Positions 22,211 through 35,024 are shown, numbered from the stretch's first letter. The stretch is DNA of 64,000 nt from Neocallimastix lanati (nom. inval.) (GCA_016946835.1 JACVTC010000042.1:1096001-1160000), one strand, 5' to 3'. Made by a program: numbers and translations. Notes: a model not told the origin generated them from the letters alone.

Positions 22211-25200
22211 TTAATTTTGTTCCGTTAATGTTTTTGTTAATATGTGGGCCACCATTTCACTTGTATTCTTGTATTTTAGTATTATTTTGTTTTTCTTAAT
22301 GTTGTCGTTATCGAAATGAAATTTTATATCTATATGTTTTAATTTTGTAGAGAATTCACCATTTTCCATAATTATTTTATTTGATTTATTGTCTGTGTAT
22401 ATTGTGATAGGAGATTTGTGGTTGAATAATTCATATATAATGTTTCTAAACCACAGAGCCTTCTTGATGCATTCTGAGGCACTAATGTATTCTGCCTCTG
22501 CAGTGGAAGTAGCTACTATTGTTTGTTTCTTGGAATACCATGAAATGGGCGAGTTTCCCATTAAGAATATATGACCTGATGTTGATTTCCGGTCTTCCTT
22601 GTCCCCAGCGAAATCGGCATCGGTATATCCATGGAATGGACCTAAACCATTATATAAAATTTTGAAGTATTTAGTGTTATTTAAATATTTTAAAATATTA
22701 ATAATTTTATACCAATCGGCGTATGTAGGATTTTCACATTGTCGTGCAGCATGATGCACTGGGAAAGAAATGTCTGGCCGAGTGCATTTTGCTAAATATA
22801 TAAGTGATCCAATTACACTTTTATATGTAGTAGGATTAAAAGGTTTATCATTAGTAATATCATTTAGTGTGCAAGGTGTGTTAGTTCTTTTATTTTGAGT
22901 AATTTTAAAATTACTCAATAAATTTTCAATAAAATTTGTTTGTGAAATTCGGTATTCGAATTTCGTTTGTTCAATTGTAATACCTTGAAGATATTTTATA
23001 GGCCCATAATTAGAGATTTTAAATTTTGATTTAATTTTATTGATTATATCATTTATTTCATAGTTACTACCACTGATGATCATATCATCTACATATATAC
23101 CAATTAAACATATTATTTTATTATCTTTTAGTTTCCTAAAAATGCACGGATTGGATTTTAATTGATAGAAGCCTTGTTCTTTTATGAAGGTAGAAATTGT
23201 TTCGAACCATTATCTTCCAGACTGCCTTAAGCCGTACAGAGCTTTATTTAATTTCCAAAATCCTTTTTGATAATTCTTATCTCCGGGAGGGATAGTGGTA
23301 TATATGTCTTTATCAAGGTTAGCGTTTAGGTAGGCAGCTTTTATGTCTAACTGGTAGATATTCCATTTTAAGTAAGATGCAATAGATATTATAAATTTTA
23401 GGCTATCGGAATTCAAAGTAGGAGAGTACGTTAATTCAAAATCAATACCAAATACTTGGGTAAATCCTCGAGCAACGAGTCTAGCTTTGTATTTTGTTAT
23501 ATTATTGTGCTCGTCTCTTTTAATCGTAAATACCCATTTGGTAGTAATTGTTTTTCTATTATTTGGTACTTCTTTAACTATTGTCATAATATTGTTTGAA
23601 TATAAGCTGTATAATTCTTCATTGATTGCTTTAATCCAGTGTTCTTTATTCTTACATGTTATTGCTTGATTATAATTGAATGGTATTTCTGATTCTATTA
23701 TATTTATTGACTTATGATTTTCAGTACTATTTATCCTCTTATTTTCATTATATAACGGTGTTCCTGTGCGTTTATTTAATATCACATTATCATAAAAATG
23801 AACATGACGTGACCGTATATCATTGTTTATTAATAAATTGTTATCTTTAATGCTATCAACTGCATTAATTAATGTATTGTTAAAATTTTTATGTGAAATC
23901 TCATTATTATTATTTGATTTATTAGATGTTGGATTTATACAATTAATATCTATATTTCCTTCTTCTTTATTGATGTTATTATCAGACGAATTTAGGTTGT
24001 TCGTTGAATTTATAGTGATATTGTTGGAATTAAAAAATTCAGGGTATTTATAAATGTGTAAACCAGGAGTGTCTTCTTTAAAAATTGCTTTTCTTACTAA
24101 ATGAAATTTTTGGTCGGTTTTATCCATAATTATATAACAATGGGTGTCGAATTTTATCCCTAAAAATATTCCTTCCTTTGAATTTATATCTATTTTTGAT
24201 TTTTTATTTTGTAAATTATTATAATAGGCAATGCATCCGAAAACTTTAATTGGTGTAATATCGACTTTTGTGTTATAGAATATTTCATTTGGTATTAAAT
24301 TTGAAATGCTTTTTCTTGGAGTTATATTGTATAAATGATTTGCATATATTGATGCAAAAGACCAAAAGTCTTTACTAAGTTTTGACCAATAGATTAATGT
24401 TTTAACTGAGTTCATAAGAGTTTGGTTAAATCGTTCCGCGATGCCATTGTTTTCCGGATTGTACGGAGTAGAAAATATTTTCTTTATTCCAAGTTTTCTA
24501 CAATATTTCTTTATTTTGGAATTGTTGTATTCTCTAGCATTATCACTTTTAAAAAATTTTATCCTATTATCGTGATGGTTTTCTATATATTTGAGAAAAT
24601 ATAATATTGTGCTTACTGTTTCAGATTTTTCTTTTAATAGATATATCCATGATTTGCGACTAAATTCATCAATAAATGTTAGTATATATTTCATACCATC
24701 TATTGAGATCGGTTGAATTGGTCCTATCAAATCAGAGTGTATAACTTCTAATATAGTCGAAGCCATTGGAGTGGTTTTGTTGTGGGTTTTCCTTTTTAAT
24801 TTTGAAATTTTACAATCTAGGCATTGTTCTATGTTTACATTATGTAAATATAAATATTTATTAATATCTGGTTGGTAAAAATGCCCCAGCCGTCTATGCC
24901 ATAAACTTGTTTGTTGTTCAATTGAGGATATTGGTTTTAAGTTTGTTGCTTTTATTCTAAAAATATTAAATTGATCTGGAACTATGATGTCGATTATTTT
25001 ATTGTTTTTGTTAGTTAACGTTAATGATATTTTTTCGTTGATGTTGTTGATGCTTACATTGATTCCAGATTTTGATAATTTTATTCCACTAATTATGTTC
25101 TTATTGCTGTTTGTTGAATAATATACTTTATTTAAAGTAAATTTATGGTTATTTATTATTCCATGATATGTTCCATATCCTTCAAAATGGCATAGAGTAT

Positions 25201-26332
25201 TATTTGCACATTTCATGGTAGTCTTATTTTCTGTGTAATCCTCCAGTATATTTTTATTATTTGTGATATGTTCGCTGGCCCCTGTGTCATAAGTCCAAGT
25301 CGTATAATTATCTTCATTTTGTGTTGGCGCTTCATCATGTTCCAGATTGTTTATAGATGGACCAAACATCCTTTGTATCTCATCATAACAAGGTGTTTTG
25401 TCCTTGTAATTCTCTTCATCGATTTCTATATTATTAATTGATTGTTTTTCTTTGTTCTTATTTGAGTTTGTATTATTTAATTTCTTCTTAAAGTTCTTGT
25501 TAAATATGCATCTTTTGTTATTTCTGTTGGTTCCGCATGGGTTAAAGTAACAGTCCTTCGATAAATGTCCTTTTTTATTACAAATCAGGCAATATTTCCT
25601 TATCTTGTTTTTGAATTTTCTTTGTATCATATTTCTTTTCTTATTTTCTATATTATTGAGATCTGGTATATCTCCACTTGAATGGATACTTTTTGTTTTT
25701 TGCTTTTCAAGATTAGAGTTATTAACTCTATCATTTTTGTATGTGAAAACAGTGAATTTGTCTTTTATTTCTTCGTAAAACTGTTCCGGAGTTAATTTTG
25801 AACTAACTATCACCTTGCTTTTAAGATCATTTGGTAATGCATCGTGCATTATTATGATCTTTTCTATATTAGTAGGTTTTGTAGGAGAGTCATTCAATAA
25901 TCTGAATAACTCCATTATTTCATTTGTGACGTTCATTGTTTCTTGAACATCCTTTGCGCGGATAGAATATAGCTTTTTCATCCACATACCATAAAAGGCA
26001 GAATTATCGTTTTTATATAATTTTTCTATTTTCTTCATTCTCTCATGAGCAGTTTTACAATCCTTTATATATGTTTTTATTTTATCACAGACATTAGTTA
26101 AGATAATAGTACAGGCCATTGCGTCTTCTGCTTCTAGGTTTTCATTGAAATCACTGTCTTCTGGTGATAAATTCTCATTGTTTGTAGGCTTTTTTAACAT
26201 ATCATTCACATTATATGTGATATATTTTGTTAATTTTTTCGCCCTTAAGTAATCCATCATTATAGAGTACCAGATTGGGAAATTATCTATTCCCTGGAGT
26301 TTTTCTTTTTCGGATAAAATAAATTCAGACAT
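22211..26332 (-). pseudogene. Copia Gag-Pol polyprotein region
   Basis: From the N-terminus: a Gag domain; a CCHC knuckle CLICNKKGHLSKDC near 25.6 kb; a retropepsin with YDTGASEHI near 25.3 kb; a GAG-pre-integrase zinc region (WHRRLGH) near 24.9 kb; an integrase core with HSDLIGP, FKSDNAREY and NNGIAERFN near 24.75-24.4 kb; a reverse transcriptase with WVFTIKRDE and YVDDM near 23.5-23.05 kb; and RNase H with YTDADFAGD near 22.6 kb. The start at MSEFILSEKEKL lies about 30 bp inside the 5' LTR, as is common in copia elements. One break is apparent, so I call the coding region non-intact. Confidence 0.9.
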
Positions 26333-26364
26333 TTTAAGTTTTAAGAGACTTGAGACTCTTAATC

Positions 26365-26584
26365 TGTAAGAAATATTTTAGTTTTATTAATAAGTTTATA
26401 ATTTTATTTATTATATTATTGTTGGTTATTTTAGTATTAACACAAATAAAGTTGTATTAATACAAAAATTCGTGGCTTAGCTTCATTACTAATTATGAAT
26501 TACATGAATATTCTTAGAATAAAATGCATTACTAATTATTACTAATTATTATTAATTCAATTCAATATTTTAATTATTCTAACA
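26365..26584 (-). repeat. 5' LTR of the copia element
   Basis: 220 bp. The adjoining internal plus-strand sequence TTGAGACTCTTAATC is the primer-binding site (its complement in the element's sense). Confidence 0.9.
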
Positions 26585-26779
26585 AATTGAATTAATATTT
26601 TATTTCTGTTAAAGGTATTTTAATTTATTTATTTAATTATTCACTAACCTAAACATAATTTATTTAATTAATTATTATTTATTCATTTATATACTTATAT
26701 TCTGGGTTTTAGTTATAAATATTTAATAACAAATTTATTAATTTTAATTAATCTATTATAGGATTAATTTAACGACAGT

Positions 26780-27540
26780 ACAAATATCATGGGTTCTTGT
26801 CACTGTTTCCTCCAGAAATCATTACTCCGGATGGTTAACAGTGGCACAAAATTGTTCATAAATGAATCTTTGATATTCTTCTAATACTGGGTTGTAATAC
26901 TTGTCTTAATACTTGTTTTATCAATGTTATCAGCATCAATCAAATCTTGGGAATTATCTTTTCTAGTAACTAAGTATTGAGAATTTCCTTTATATTTTTT
27001 TGAAATTAGAATTTTAATCATTTTTATAGACGGAATTATCATTGGATTGTTAGAAATTAATATGAAAAATATGAAATATATTACGAAAAGGTGAATTTTG
27101 AAGATCCAGACAGAAATCAATTTGTTATGTTTAACTCTGATAATTTTAAATTAATCATAGCTTCGAATTTAAGGCTTATAAAATGGAAGTGGATTAAATT
27201 TGACAGGCTTCAACCAGACTAGGTCGAATAGTTGGTATTGGACTGTAGGGTTGTCAATTTTCTTGTCCTTAGTGTTTAAGAAATTTTCCATTTGAATGGC
27301 TAATATATGCTTAAGATTAGCCAGGTTATGAGCGAAATTGGCAATATTGGGATCCGTTCTTAATAAATGGACAAAACCAGCGGTCTAAGGATTGGCATAT
27401 AACTGGTAATTGTATAGAACTAAAAAAGGAGTTTGGAAAGTAGAAGCATGTATTGAATTATAGTAGTAAAATTTAGCTAAGTACAACCACTTGATCCAGG
27501 AGTCATTGCCAAAATCTTTTAAAAAACAAGGAAGGTATTG
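26780..27540 (-). mobile_element. Ty3/gypsy integrase and chromodomain relic
   Basis: On the minus strand the peptides resemble the integrase C-terminal half and the chromodomain-like end of the element at 58.2-61.4 kb (NSQYLVTRKDNSQ compared with GQYQYLVAYKNDK; LANLKHILAIQ, a typical integrase-tail motif). No LTR is associated with it. It is an old fragment with several breaks. Confidence 0.7.
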
Positions 27541-27544
27541 CTCC

Positions 27545-27763
27545 ACGTAATTTCAAGTTCATTGCTCCTTTTCCTTTCAGCTCCTGATTCTGTTGTTGAT
27601 TACTTATTTCTTACAATTTTTATTAAATAAATTTATTAATTATTATATTATAAAATTTTTATTATATATAAAAAAAAATTTATTTACTTTAATCATTTTT
27701 TCATATATAATTTACAATTTAAAAGTTTTTTTATTATTTTAATAGTATTCGAAATTAATTATT
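27545..27763 (-). repeat. Short gene-tail fragment and 3' flank of copy E
   Basis: 27,545-27,601 is a stray piece of the family's C-terminal coding end (TTESGAERKRSNELEI-like on the minus strand). It is joined directly to the standard 3' flank (CTTATTTCTTACAATTTTTA and following), which belongs to copy E. Confidence 0.6.
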
Positions 27764-29190
27764 TTATGGTTTACTACTACTACCCCTCAATCTTTTATTT
27801 TTTCTAATAATTTCAAGTTCTTTGCTCCTTTTCCTCTCAGCTTCTGATTCTGATGTTGATAATAATTTTATTTTGTTATTGTATTCTTCTATTACGCAAC
27901 TATATTTTACTTTTTTCTGGTCGTAATTTATTCCAATTAATAAAATATTTCCATAATATCCTTTTTTTTTTAAACCATTATAATATTTTTTTGATGTATT
28001 TGATTAATAGCTTCTTTTGCTGTACTATTCACTTTTAATTCAATTATTATAATTTCTCCATTTACTTTATTTTTTCCTTTGGGGAGAAAAATAATATCCG
28101 CTCTTCCGTGACCACGGGGTGATTCTTCTTCAATATCATACTTCGTCCGAGCATTAAAATATGAATAATCTATAACACGTTTTAAATTTCCATGATCTAG
28201 TTTATCCCCAGGGCTAATTTTTTCCATGTGTGATTTATCTAAAATTTCACACATTCTTTTGACATTTTTATGTAATGTCACTTCTAACATTTCATCCGAA
28301 TTCTTTATCATATTATAGAAATATTGCATATCACTTTCTTTATCGTTTAAAGCCTTTATAAATTCTTCCTTCAATTCTTTATTTGGAATGGATATTTTTC
28401 CATTATAGTATGTTAAATATCCAAAAGTAACCATTTTTGAATAAAATATTTCCTTTACATGTTCTTCTTCTTCTGATACTTTTCGGATATCTTCTACTCC
28501 ATAATTTTCTAATTGAATTTCAATTTCATTACCATTAATCAATTCTAAAATATCTTCTTTTACGCCAACGATATCATAATTAATCATTTTTTTCAGCTCA
28601 TTGAAACTTCCCGTTTGTGACCAATAATTTTCAATGATATTCAAATTTAATGCTTGAATAACTGACCATGTATTAAAAATTTTTTCACCATTATAAGATT
28701 TATATCCATTATACCAGCATTTTAAATTTTCAAAGGTTAAATTTTTATTTTTTTAACATGGCTTATGAACTTCTTTTTCCGTAAATCAAAAATATTTGTA
28801 ATAATTTTTATCATTTATCATAGTATATTCCGAAAAACATTTTAATGAAGACTGGGATAATTCCTTCGTAATTGCTGTTATTCCTGTCATAAAAACTAAG
28901 GCTAAATAGGAACGATCTTTAATTAAATACCTTAAAAAAATAATATAATTATCGTGTTCTTCAACTGAAAACTTTTATTTGTAATTATGTAATCCCATTC
29001 ATCAATAATAAGAATGAACTTTTTATTTGTTTCAAAATATAATTTTTTTAAATTTACTACTACATCATCATCATCATATTTATTTAATATTTCAGAATTA
29101 GGATACAGTTCTTCAAAATCTGTTTTTAATTTCATATTAATTGAAGATTTAAATTCGTTTAAAGTTTCGAAAGAAAAAACATTTAGAGCG
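27764..29190 (-). pseudogene. AAA-ATPase-like/PD-(D/E)XK family, decayed copy E
   Basis: Homology begins at the NVFSFETL region (about residue 116) and runs to the conserved SSSKP end. The first 115 or so codons, with the P-loop, are missing and replaced by repeat R1. The Walker B strand FILIIDEWD and the nuclease motif GRADIIF...IIIELKVN remain. At least three further disruptions interrupt the frame (near 28,750, near 28,970 and near 28,000). It lies downstream of intact copy F in the same orientation, separated by the 3' flank module and R1, so E and F look like decayed tandem duplicates. Confidence 0.85.
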
Positions 29191-29470
29191 ATATGGATTC
29201 TAGTACTCCTTGCTTGTTTAATGGTTCTTTTTTTAGCATTGGCGCTCCTGATAACAGTGTTTTTATGTTTACTAAAAAGGAACCATTGGTGATTCGTTTA
29301 AGAAAGAAGCCGTTGTTTTCTCAAGTAATTGATTCCTGATATAGCATCAGTGTTAATCAGATATCTACAAAGGTTATTCTATGAGGTTTTATTTTTATTT
29401 CTTTTATTTTTGTGTCCTCAACCATGAAAGAGATTAAAAATTTTGGAACTACACAATAATAATAATAATA
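29191..29470 (-). repeat. Dispersed repeat R1, inverted copy
   Basis: The reverse complement of most of 9,760-10,070, fused at 29,190 to the coding remnant of copy E. It carries the CTAGTACTCCTTGCTTGTTTA segment common to all inverted copies. Confidence 0.65.
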
Positions 29471-30112
29471 CAACTCCAAAGTTTCAACATATCCAGTTTA
29501 AAACAATATAAAACATCAGGTTCAGTTTCAACAGTCTTCCAGTATTTCAATTTACAATCTTCGTACTATAAATCAGTTTAGAAAGGATAACCATAAATTA
29601 TCATAATCAGAATCATAGAAAACTGTAATTAGTACGCCTGATAAAGGCTATTCCTTTTCCATCAACCTTCCATGGACCTGGAAAAACAGCCCATATCATT
29701 GTGGATATTTTTTTATTTAATTAAATTTTATCTTTGTTAATGATTTGCTAGAAAAATTTTTTAATTTTTATTATTAAAAACTCAATACTACTTGCTTTTT
29801 ATTTATTTATTATTTTAATAAAATGCTTAAATATTACATAAAATAAAAAAATTTTTTTTTTTTTTTTGAACAATCACAAACGTTACTTTATTTTTATTAA
29901 TTACACAATTTATTATACATAAGTTTATAAAGATTATAAAAAATTTAAGAAAAAAAATAAAAAAGAAAATATATTCATAAGATAAAATAATGAAAATACT
30001 GGAAACATTAAAATATGATCGAGCTTTGAATGTACGACACAGGTTAGTGATTAGTTAAAGTCATTCACTTTACTGAAATTTGTAAGAATGTAAAAGTTTG
30101 GAATTGAGTTTT

Positions 30113-30149
<37 letters not shown>

Positions 30150-30648
30150 TCAAGAACCGTAATATATGAGAATTTATTACTATTTGTTTTTTTTGGAGTA
30201 TTTCTTAAAGAGAAAAAATTAAACTAACATTTTATTTCTTATTAAAGAATCAAATTATTTAGGTCTGATGATACCATTTGAAATAGTAGAGTCCTATAAT
30301 ATTTTGGTTAAAATTTTTAGAAAGGATTTTAAATCATACAATAATGAATAAAAATATAACTATAATTGTTGCAATTTAATAATTCCTCTTTCTTAAGAGC
30401 TGAAAGAATGGATACCGAATTTCATTCATCAGTGAAATTCCTCTCACATATATTTTGAAATAACAAAAAAAAGACATTTAGCAAATTCACTGTACGTAAC
30501 TGCTTGGTATTTTCCAAAATTATTGAAAAATATAATACAAATGATGAAAATAAAAATAACAAAAAAAAAAAAAAAAAAAATAAATAAAATAAAAAACACA
30601 TAATTTAATTTTATTTCAAATGGTTTATTTTATTTTTTGACTTCTATG

Positions 30649-30679
<31 letters not shown>

Positions 30680-30860
30680 AATATAATATAATCAATTAAA
30701 AAAAAATTTATTTATTTCTAAAACATTTGATTAGTTATTTCTTACAACTTTTATTAAAAAAAAATTATTAATTATTATATTATAAAATTTTTTTTTATAT
30801 ATATAAAAAATTCATTTACTTTAATCATTTTTTTATATATTATATACAATTTAAAAATTT
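29471..30860 (-). repeat. 3' flank module after copy F (inverted copy of 8,206-9,560)
   Basis: The same landmarks as at 8.2-9.6 kb occur in reverse order (CCATGGACCTGG near 29,668; CGACACAGGTTAGTG near 30,037; TACGTAACTGCTTGG near 30,493). No gene is seen. Confidence 0.7.
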
Positions 30861-30879
30861 CTTTATGATCTTAAGTGTA

Positions 30880-32657
30880 TTATAAATTAATTTTTTTAGG
30901 GTTTACGACACTACTTCTCAATCTTTTATATATACCATCAGATTCAGGCTCATTTCTCCTTTTCCTTTCAGCTTCTGATTCTGATGTTGATAATTTTTTC
31001 ATATTTATATCGTATTCTTCTATCATGCAACTATATTTTCCTTCTTTTTGGTCGTAATTTATTCCAATTAATAGAACATTTCCATTGTATCCTTTTTCTT
31101 TTAAATTATTATAATACTTTTTTTGATGTATTTGATTAATAGCTTTTTTTGCTGTACTATTCACTTTTAATTCTATTATTATAATTTCTCCATTTACTTT
31201 ATTTTTTTCTTTGGGAAGAAAAATAACATCCGCTCTTCCGTGACCATCGGGTGATTCTTCTTTAATATCATACTTCGCTCGTGCATTAAAATATGAATAA
31301 TCTATAACACGTTTTAAATTTCCATGATCTAGTTTATCCCCAGGGCTAATTTTTTCCATGTGTGATTTATCTAAAATTTCACACATTCTTTTGACATTTT
31401 TATGTAATGTCACTTCTAACATTTCATCCGAATTCTTTATCATATCATAGAAATATTGCATATCACTTTTTTTATCATTTAAAGCCTTTATAAATTCTTC
31501 CTTCAATTCTTCATTTGGAATGGATATTTTTCCTTTATAATATGTTAAATATCCAAAAGTAACCATTTTTGAATATAATACTTCCTTTACAGGTTCATTA
31601 TTTTCTGATTCTTTTCGGATATCTTCTACTCCATAATTTTCTAATTGTATTTCAATTTCATTACCATTAATCATTTCTAAAATATCTTCTTTTACACCAA
31701 TGATATCATAATTAATCATTCTTTTTACTTCATTGAAACTTCCTGTTAGGGACCAATAATTTTTAATGGTATTCTTATTTAATGCATGAATAACTGACCA
31801 TGTATTAAAAATTTTTTTACCATCATACGATTTATATCCATTATACCAGTTTTCTAAATCCTTAAAGGTTAATTTTTTATTTTTACTACATAGCTTATTA
31901 ACTTCTTCTTCAGTAAATCCAAAATATTCATAATATTGATCATCATTTAACATAGTATATTCCGAAAAACAATTTAATGTAGACTGAGATAATTCCTTTG
32001 CAATTGGTGTTATTCCTGTCATATAAGCAAAGGCTAAAAAGGAATTATCCTTAATTAAATACTTTAAAAACTTAATATAATTGTTGCGTTCTTTATCTGA
32101 AAACTCTTTATTGGTGATTATATAGTCCCATTCATCAATAACAAGAATAAACTTTTTATCTGTTTCTAAATATAATTTTTTTAAATTATAAACTATATTA
32201 TCTTTATATGCATTTAATACTTTAGAATTAGGGTATAGTTCTTCAATATCTGTTTTTAATTCCATATTAATTGAAGATATGAATGCGTCTAAAGTTTCGA
32301 AAGAAAAAACATTCTTTGATAAGTCTAAATATATGGTACGATATTTTCCTTGATATTCTTTACATTGTTTAATTTCGTTTTCTTTCTCTTTAATATCAGA
32401 ACTTTTTCCTTTGGATACTTTTAATTTATCAAATATTTCTTTAGAATCAATACTTTTACTATAATACGTTACTAACATTGCTGCTATTGAAGTTTTACCA
32501 AATCTTCTTGGTTTTGTAATACATACATATTTAGAAGATTCATCTTCAATTAATTTATTAAAATCATTAATTATATTTGATTTATCTACAAAATATTTTT
32601 GCCTAAATATTCCTTTAAATTTTTCACGCATATCAATGTTATCTATAACTAACCCCA

Positions 32658-32658
<1 letters not shown>
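30880..32658 (-). CDS. AAA-ATPase-like / PD-(D/E)XK nuclease protein (copy F, intact)
   Basis: A 592-residue protein, more divergent from copies B and D than they are from each other. The N-terminus is MGLVIDN. The P-loop KPRRFGKTS lies near 49-57 and the Walker B strand FILVIDEWD near 170-178. MTGITPIAKE lies near 213, WYNGY near 272, and the nuclease site is the D of GRADVIF with IELK about 19 residues later. The C-terminus has a different tail (SSVVNPKKINL), seven residues longer. A run of 24 A precedes the start codon. The 3' flank is shared with copy C, and copy E follows downstream. The family resembles bacterial AAA-ATPase/nuclease proteins, so ancient horizontal transfer is plausible. 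Its cellular role is unknown. Confidence 0.9.
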
Positions 32659-32689
<31 letters not shown>

Positions 32690-32735
32690 ATATATATTAA
32701 TTAAAAACTCATTAACAAAAGAGTTAAGTACATTA
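32659..32735 (-). promoter_or_regulatory. Conserved upstream element and poly(A) leader of copy F
   Basis: On the minus strand, CTCTTTTGTTAATGAGTTTT is followed by an AT stretch and 24 consecutive A ending at the ATG. This parallels the leader of the gene at 1,711. Confidence 0.45.
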
Positions 32736-33109
32736 GAAAAAAAAAAAAAATAAATAAATAAATTAAATAAAACTTTTTTTATTTATAAATATTCACTACT
32801 TTTCAAATAAAAATTAAAATATTAATAATAAACTATTTTTTTATTGAAATAATTTAATTTTCTTATAAAATAATAAAAAATATTAATAATATATATTAAT
32901 AATCAAACAATATCAAATTAAAAATTGAATATAAATAAAGTATTAATTATTTTTAATATTTTTTACCAATAATTTTTTTTTCTTTTATTAATAAAATACG
33001 TAATTGTATAAAATTTACGTATTAAAATAAATGTATTAAAAATTTTGGTATATTAAAAAAATTAATGAAATAAAAATTTTATTTTGGACAATGTTTTATT
33101 TAATTTTTT

Positions 33110-34440
33110 AATTCATTCCATTATAATAACTTCTTTATTAACTTTAATTTTAAGGAAAGAGTAATTTTTTTTTTGGAGTTTTATTTTTTTTTTTTTTTCC
33201 AAAAAAAAATTTACTCTTTCCTTAAAATAAAGATTAACTTCAACAATGTATTGCTTTATTTGAGCATGAAAATAAGCATAAACTATTATAACTAATTTTA
33301 AATTTATATAATCAATTGTATCCACTATACAAATTTCTTTCAGGTGTGATTTTTTAAAATTTTACACATTATTTTTACATATTTATTTAACGTCACTTTC
33401 AACATTTCATTAGAATATTCTATTAAATCTTAAAAAATTTGCTTATCTCACTTCTTTTTTATAAAACGTGTATAAATTTTTTTTCCAATTCTTTATTTGA
33501 AATGATTCTCCATTATAGTATGTTAAATATCCGAAAGTAAATATTTTTGAATATAATTCATCTTTATATAATCATAATTTTATAATTTTTATTGGAATCA
33601 TCTACTAAATTAATTTCTAATTTATTTTGAATATTATCCTTTTCATAATGATTTATTTTTTATTTCAATATTATTTTTATTAATTAATTTTAAAATATCA
33701 TCGAATACACTAACAATGTCATAATTAATTATTTCTTTCTCATCATTGTAACGCCTTGATTTGATACAATGCTATTCGAATTTAAAGCACATAGACCAAA
33801 CATGGATTAAAAGTTTTTTCATTATTATAAGCTTTATGTCCTTAATGCGTACGCTCTAAATCTTCAAAGGTTAATTCTTTATTTTTATTGCATAGATCTA
33901 TAACTTTCTCTTACGTAAATCTAATATATTGATAATATTTTTTATCATTTAATATTATATATGCCATAGAACGATTTAATGTGGACTCAAAAATCCTTAG
34001 CAATTGTTACTATTCCTATCATATAAGAATAGATTAAATAAGAACTATCTCTAATTAAATCCTTTAAAAAAATAGATAATCATCGCTTTCTTTATTTGTA
34101 AGCTTTTTACTCCTAATTATTCATCAATAACAAAAACAAATTTTTTACTGGTCTCTAAATAATAATTAGTTAAATTTGTATATATTCATTTGATATTTCA
34201 GAAAAAGGATATAGTATTTCAATATCTTCTTTCAGTTCTTCATTAATTGAAGGTAAATAGTTGTTTAAAGTTAGAAAATAAATAACATTTTTTAATAAAT
34301 CTAAATAAATAGTGTGAAATTTTCCTTGAAATTTTTTATACTGATTAATTTAGATTCGTTTGGAAACCTTTAATTTTTCAAATATCTATTTGGAATGCAT
34401 ACTTTTAATTTAATATGTTACTGATAATGTCACTGTTGAG
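33110..34440 (-). pseudogene. Ancient decayed member of the nuclease family (copy H)
   Basis: Read on the minus strand, fragments of the family appear in the right order from the DKLK region near 34,390, through the Walker B area near 34,130 and the WYNGY-equivalent area near 33,840, to a YFHAQIK...VNFFLEKK nuclease-domain stretch at 33,113-33,325. There are many frameshifts, stops and base changes throughout, so it is much older than copies A to F. The remnants at 1,064-1,232, 7,270-7,610 and 10,240-10,440 derive from this diverged lineage. Confidence 0.7.
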
Positions 34441-34744
34441 TTTTTTTTTTTTTTTTTTTTATAATAACTCAAACATAATTTGCTTTTTATTTATTATATG
34501 AATTAGATAATAATATATTATTATATTATTATTTAATTTGTATATAAAAAAATATAAAAGTATAGAAAAAAAAAATAAATTATAAAATTCAAAAAATTAA
34601 TAATGAAAATATATGGATCACCGAAAATGGTATAGTGTATTATTCTAAAAAAATAAATAAGTAATATACATTAATAATTTCTTATTAAAATTCATTAATC
34701 AAGATAAATTTTAAATAGCGAAATTAATGAATTTGACTTTCCAA

Positions 34745-35000
34745 AGAGGAATTTTAATTCCTTTTGGTAGCATGACCACATAAAGCGATATGGACTTTAG
34801 TACTCCTTGCTTGTTTAACTGTTTTTTTTTTTTTTTTAGAATTGGCGCTCCTGATAACTGTGTTTTTATGTTTAATAAATTGGAACCAATGGTGATTCGA
34901 AACAGTTATGTATTATTTTGCTTAAGAAAGAAACCGCTGTTTTCTCAAGAAGTGGGATTCCTGATATAGCATCAGTGTTTATCAGACATTTTATCCTACT
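34745..35000 (-). repeat. Dispersed repeat R1, inverted copy
   Basis: Carries the same CCAAAGAGGAATTTTAATTCC, GTACTCCTTGCTTGTTTAAC and AAGTGGGATTCCTGATATAG landmarks as the other copies. The 34,441-34,744 stretch before it is AT-rich with nothing recognised. Confidence 0.65.
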
Positions 35001-35024
35001 CAGTTTTATTATTATTTCTTTTTT

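Larger units (their letters stand above)
21863..26584 (-). mobile_element. Ty1/copia LTR retrotransposon, nearly whole
   Basis: A 4.7-kb element bounded by two 220-bp LTRs (21,863-22,082 and 26,365-26,584) and flanked by a 5-bp target duplication, AATTG. The LTRs differ at about six positions by eye (near 3 percent), so the insertion is fairly recent. The Gag-Pol order protease, integrase, reverse transcriptase, RNase H marks it as Ty1/copia. It looks almost whole, with about one break in the polyprotein. A purine-rich tract (TTTAGGCGGAATG) adjoins the left LTR. Next to the right LTR is a primer site that matches the anticodon arm of tRNA-Lys(CUU). Confidence 0.9.
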
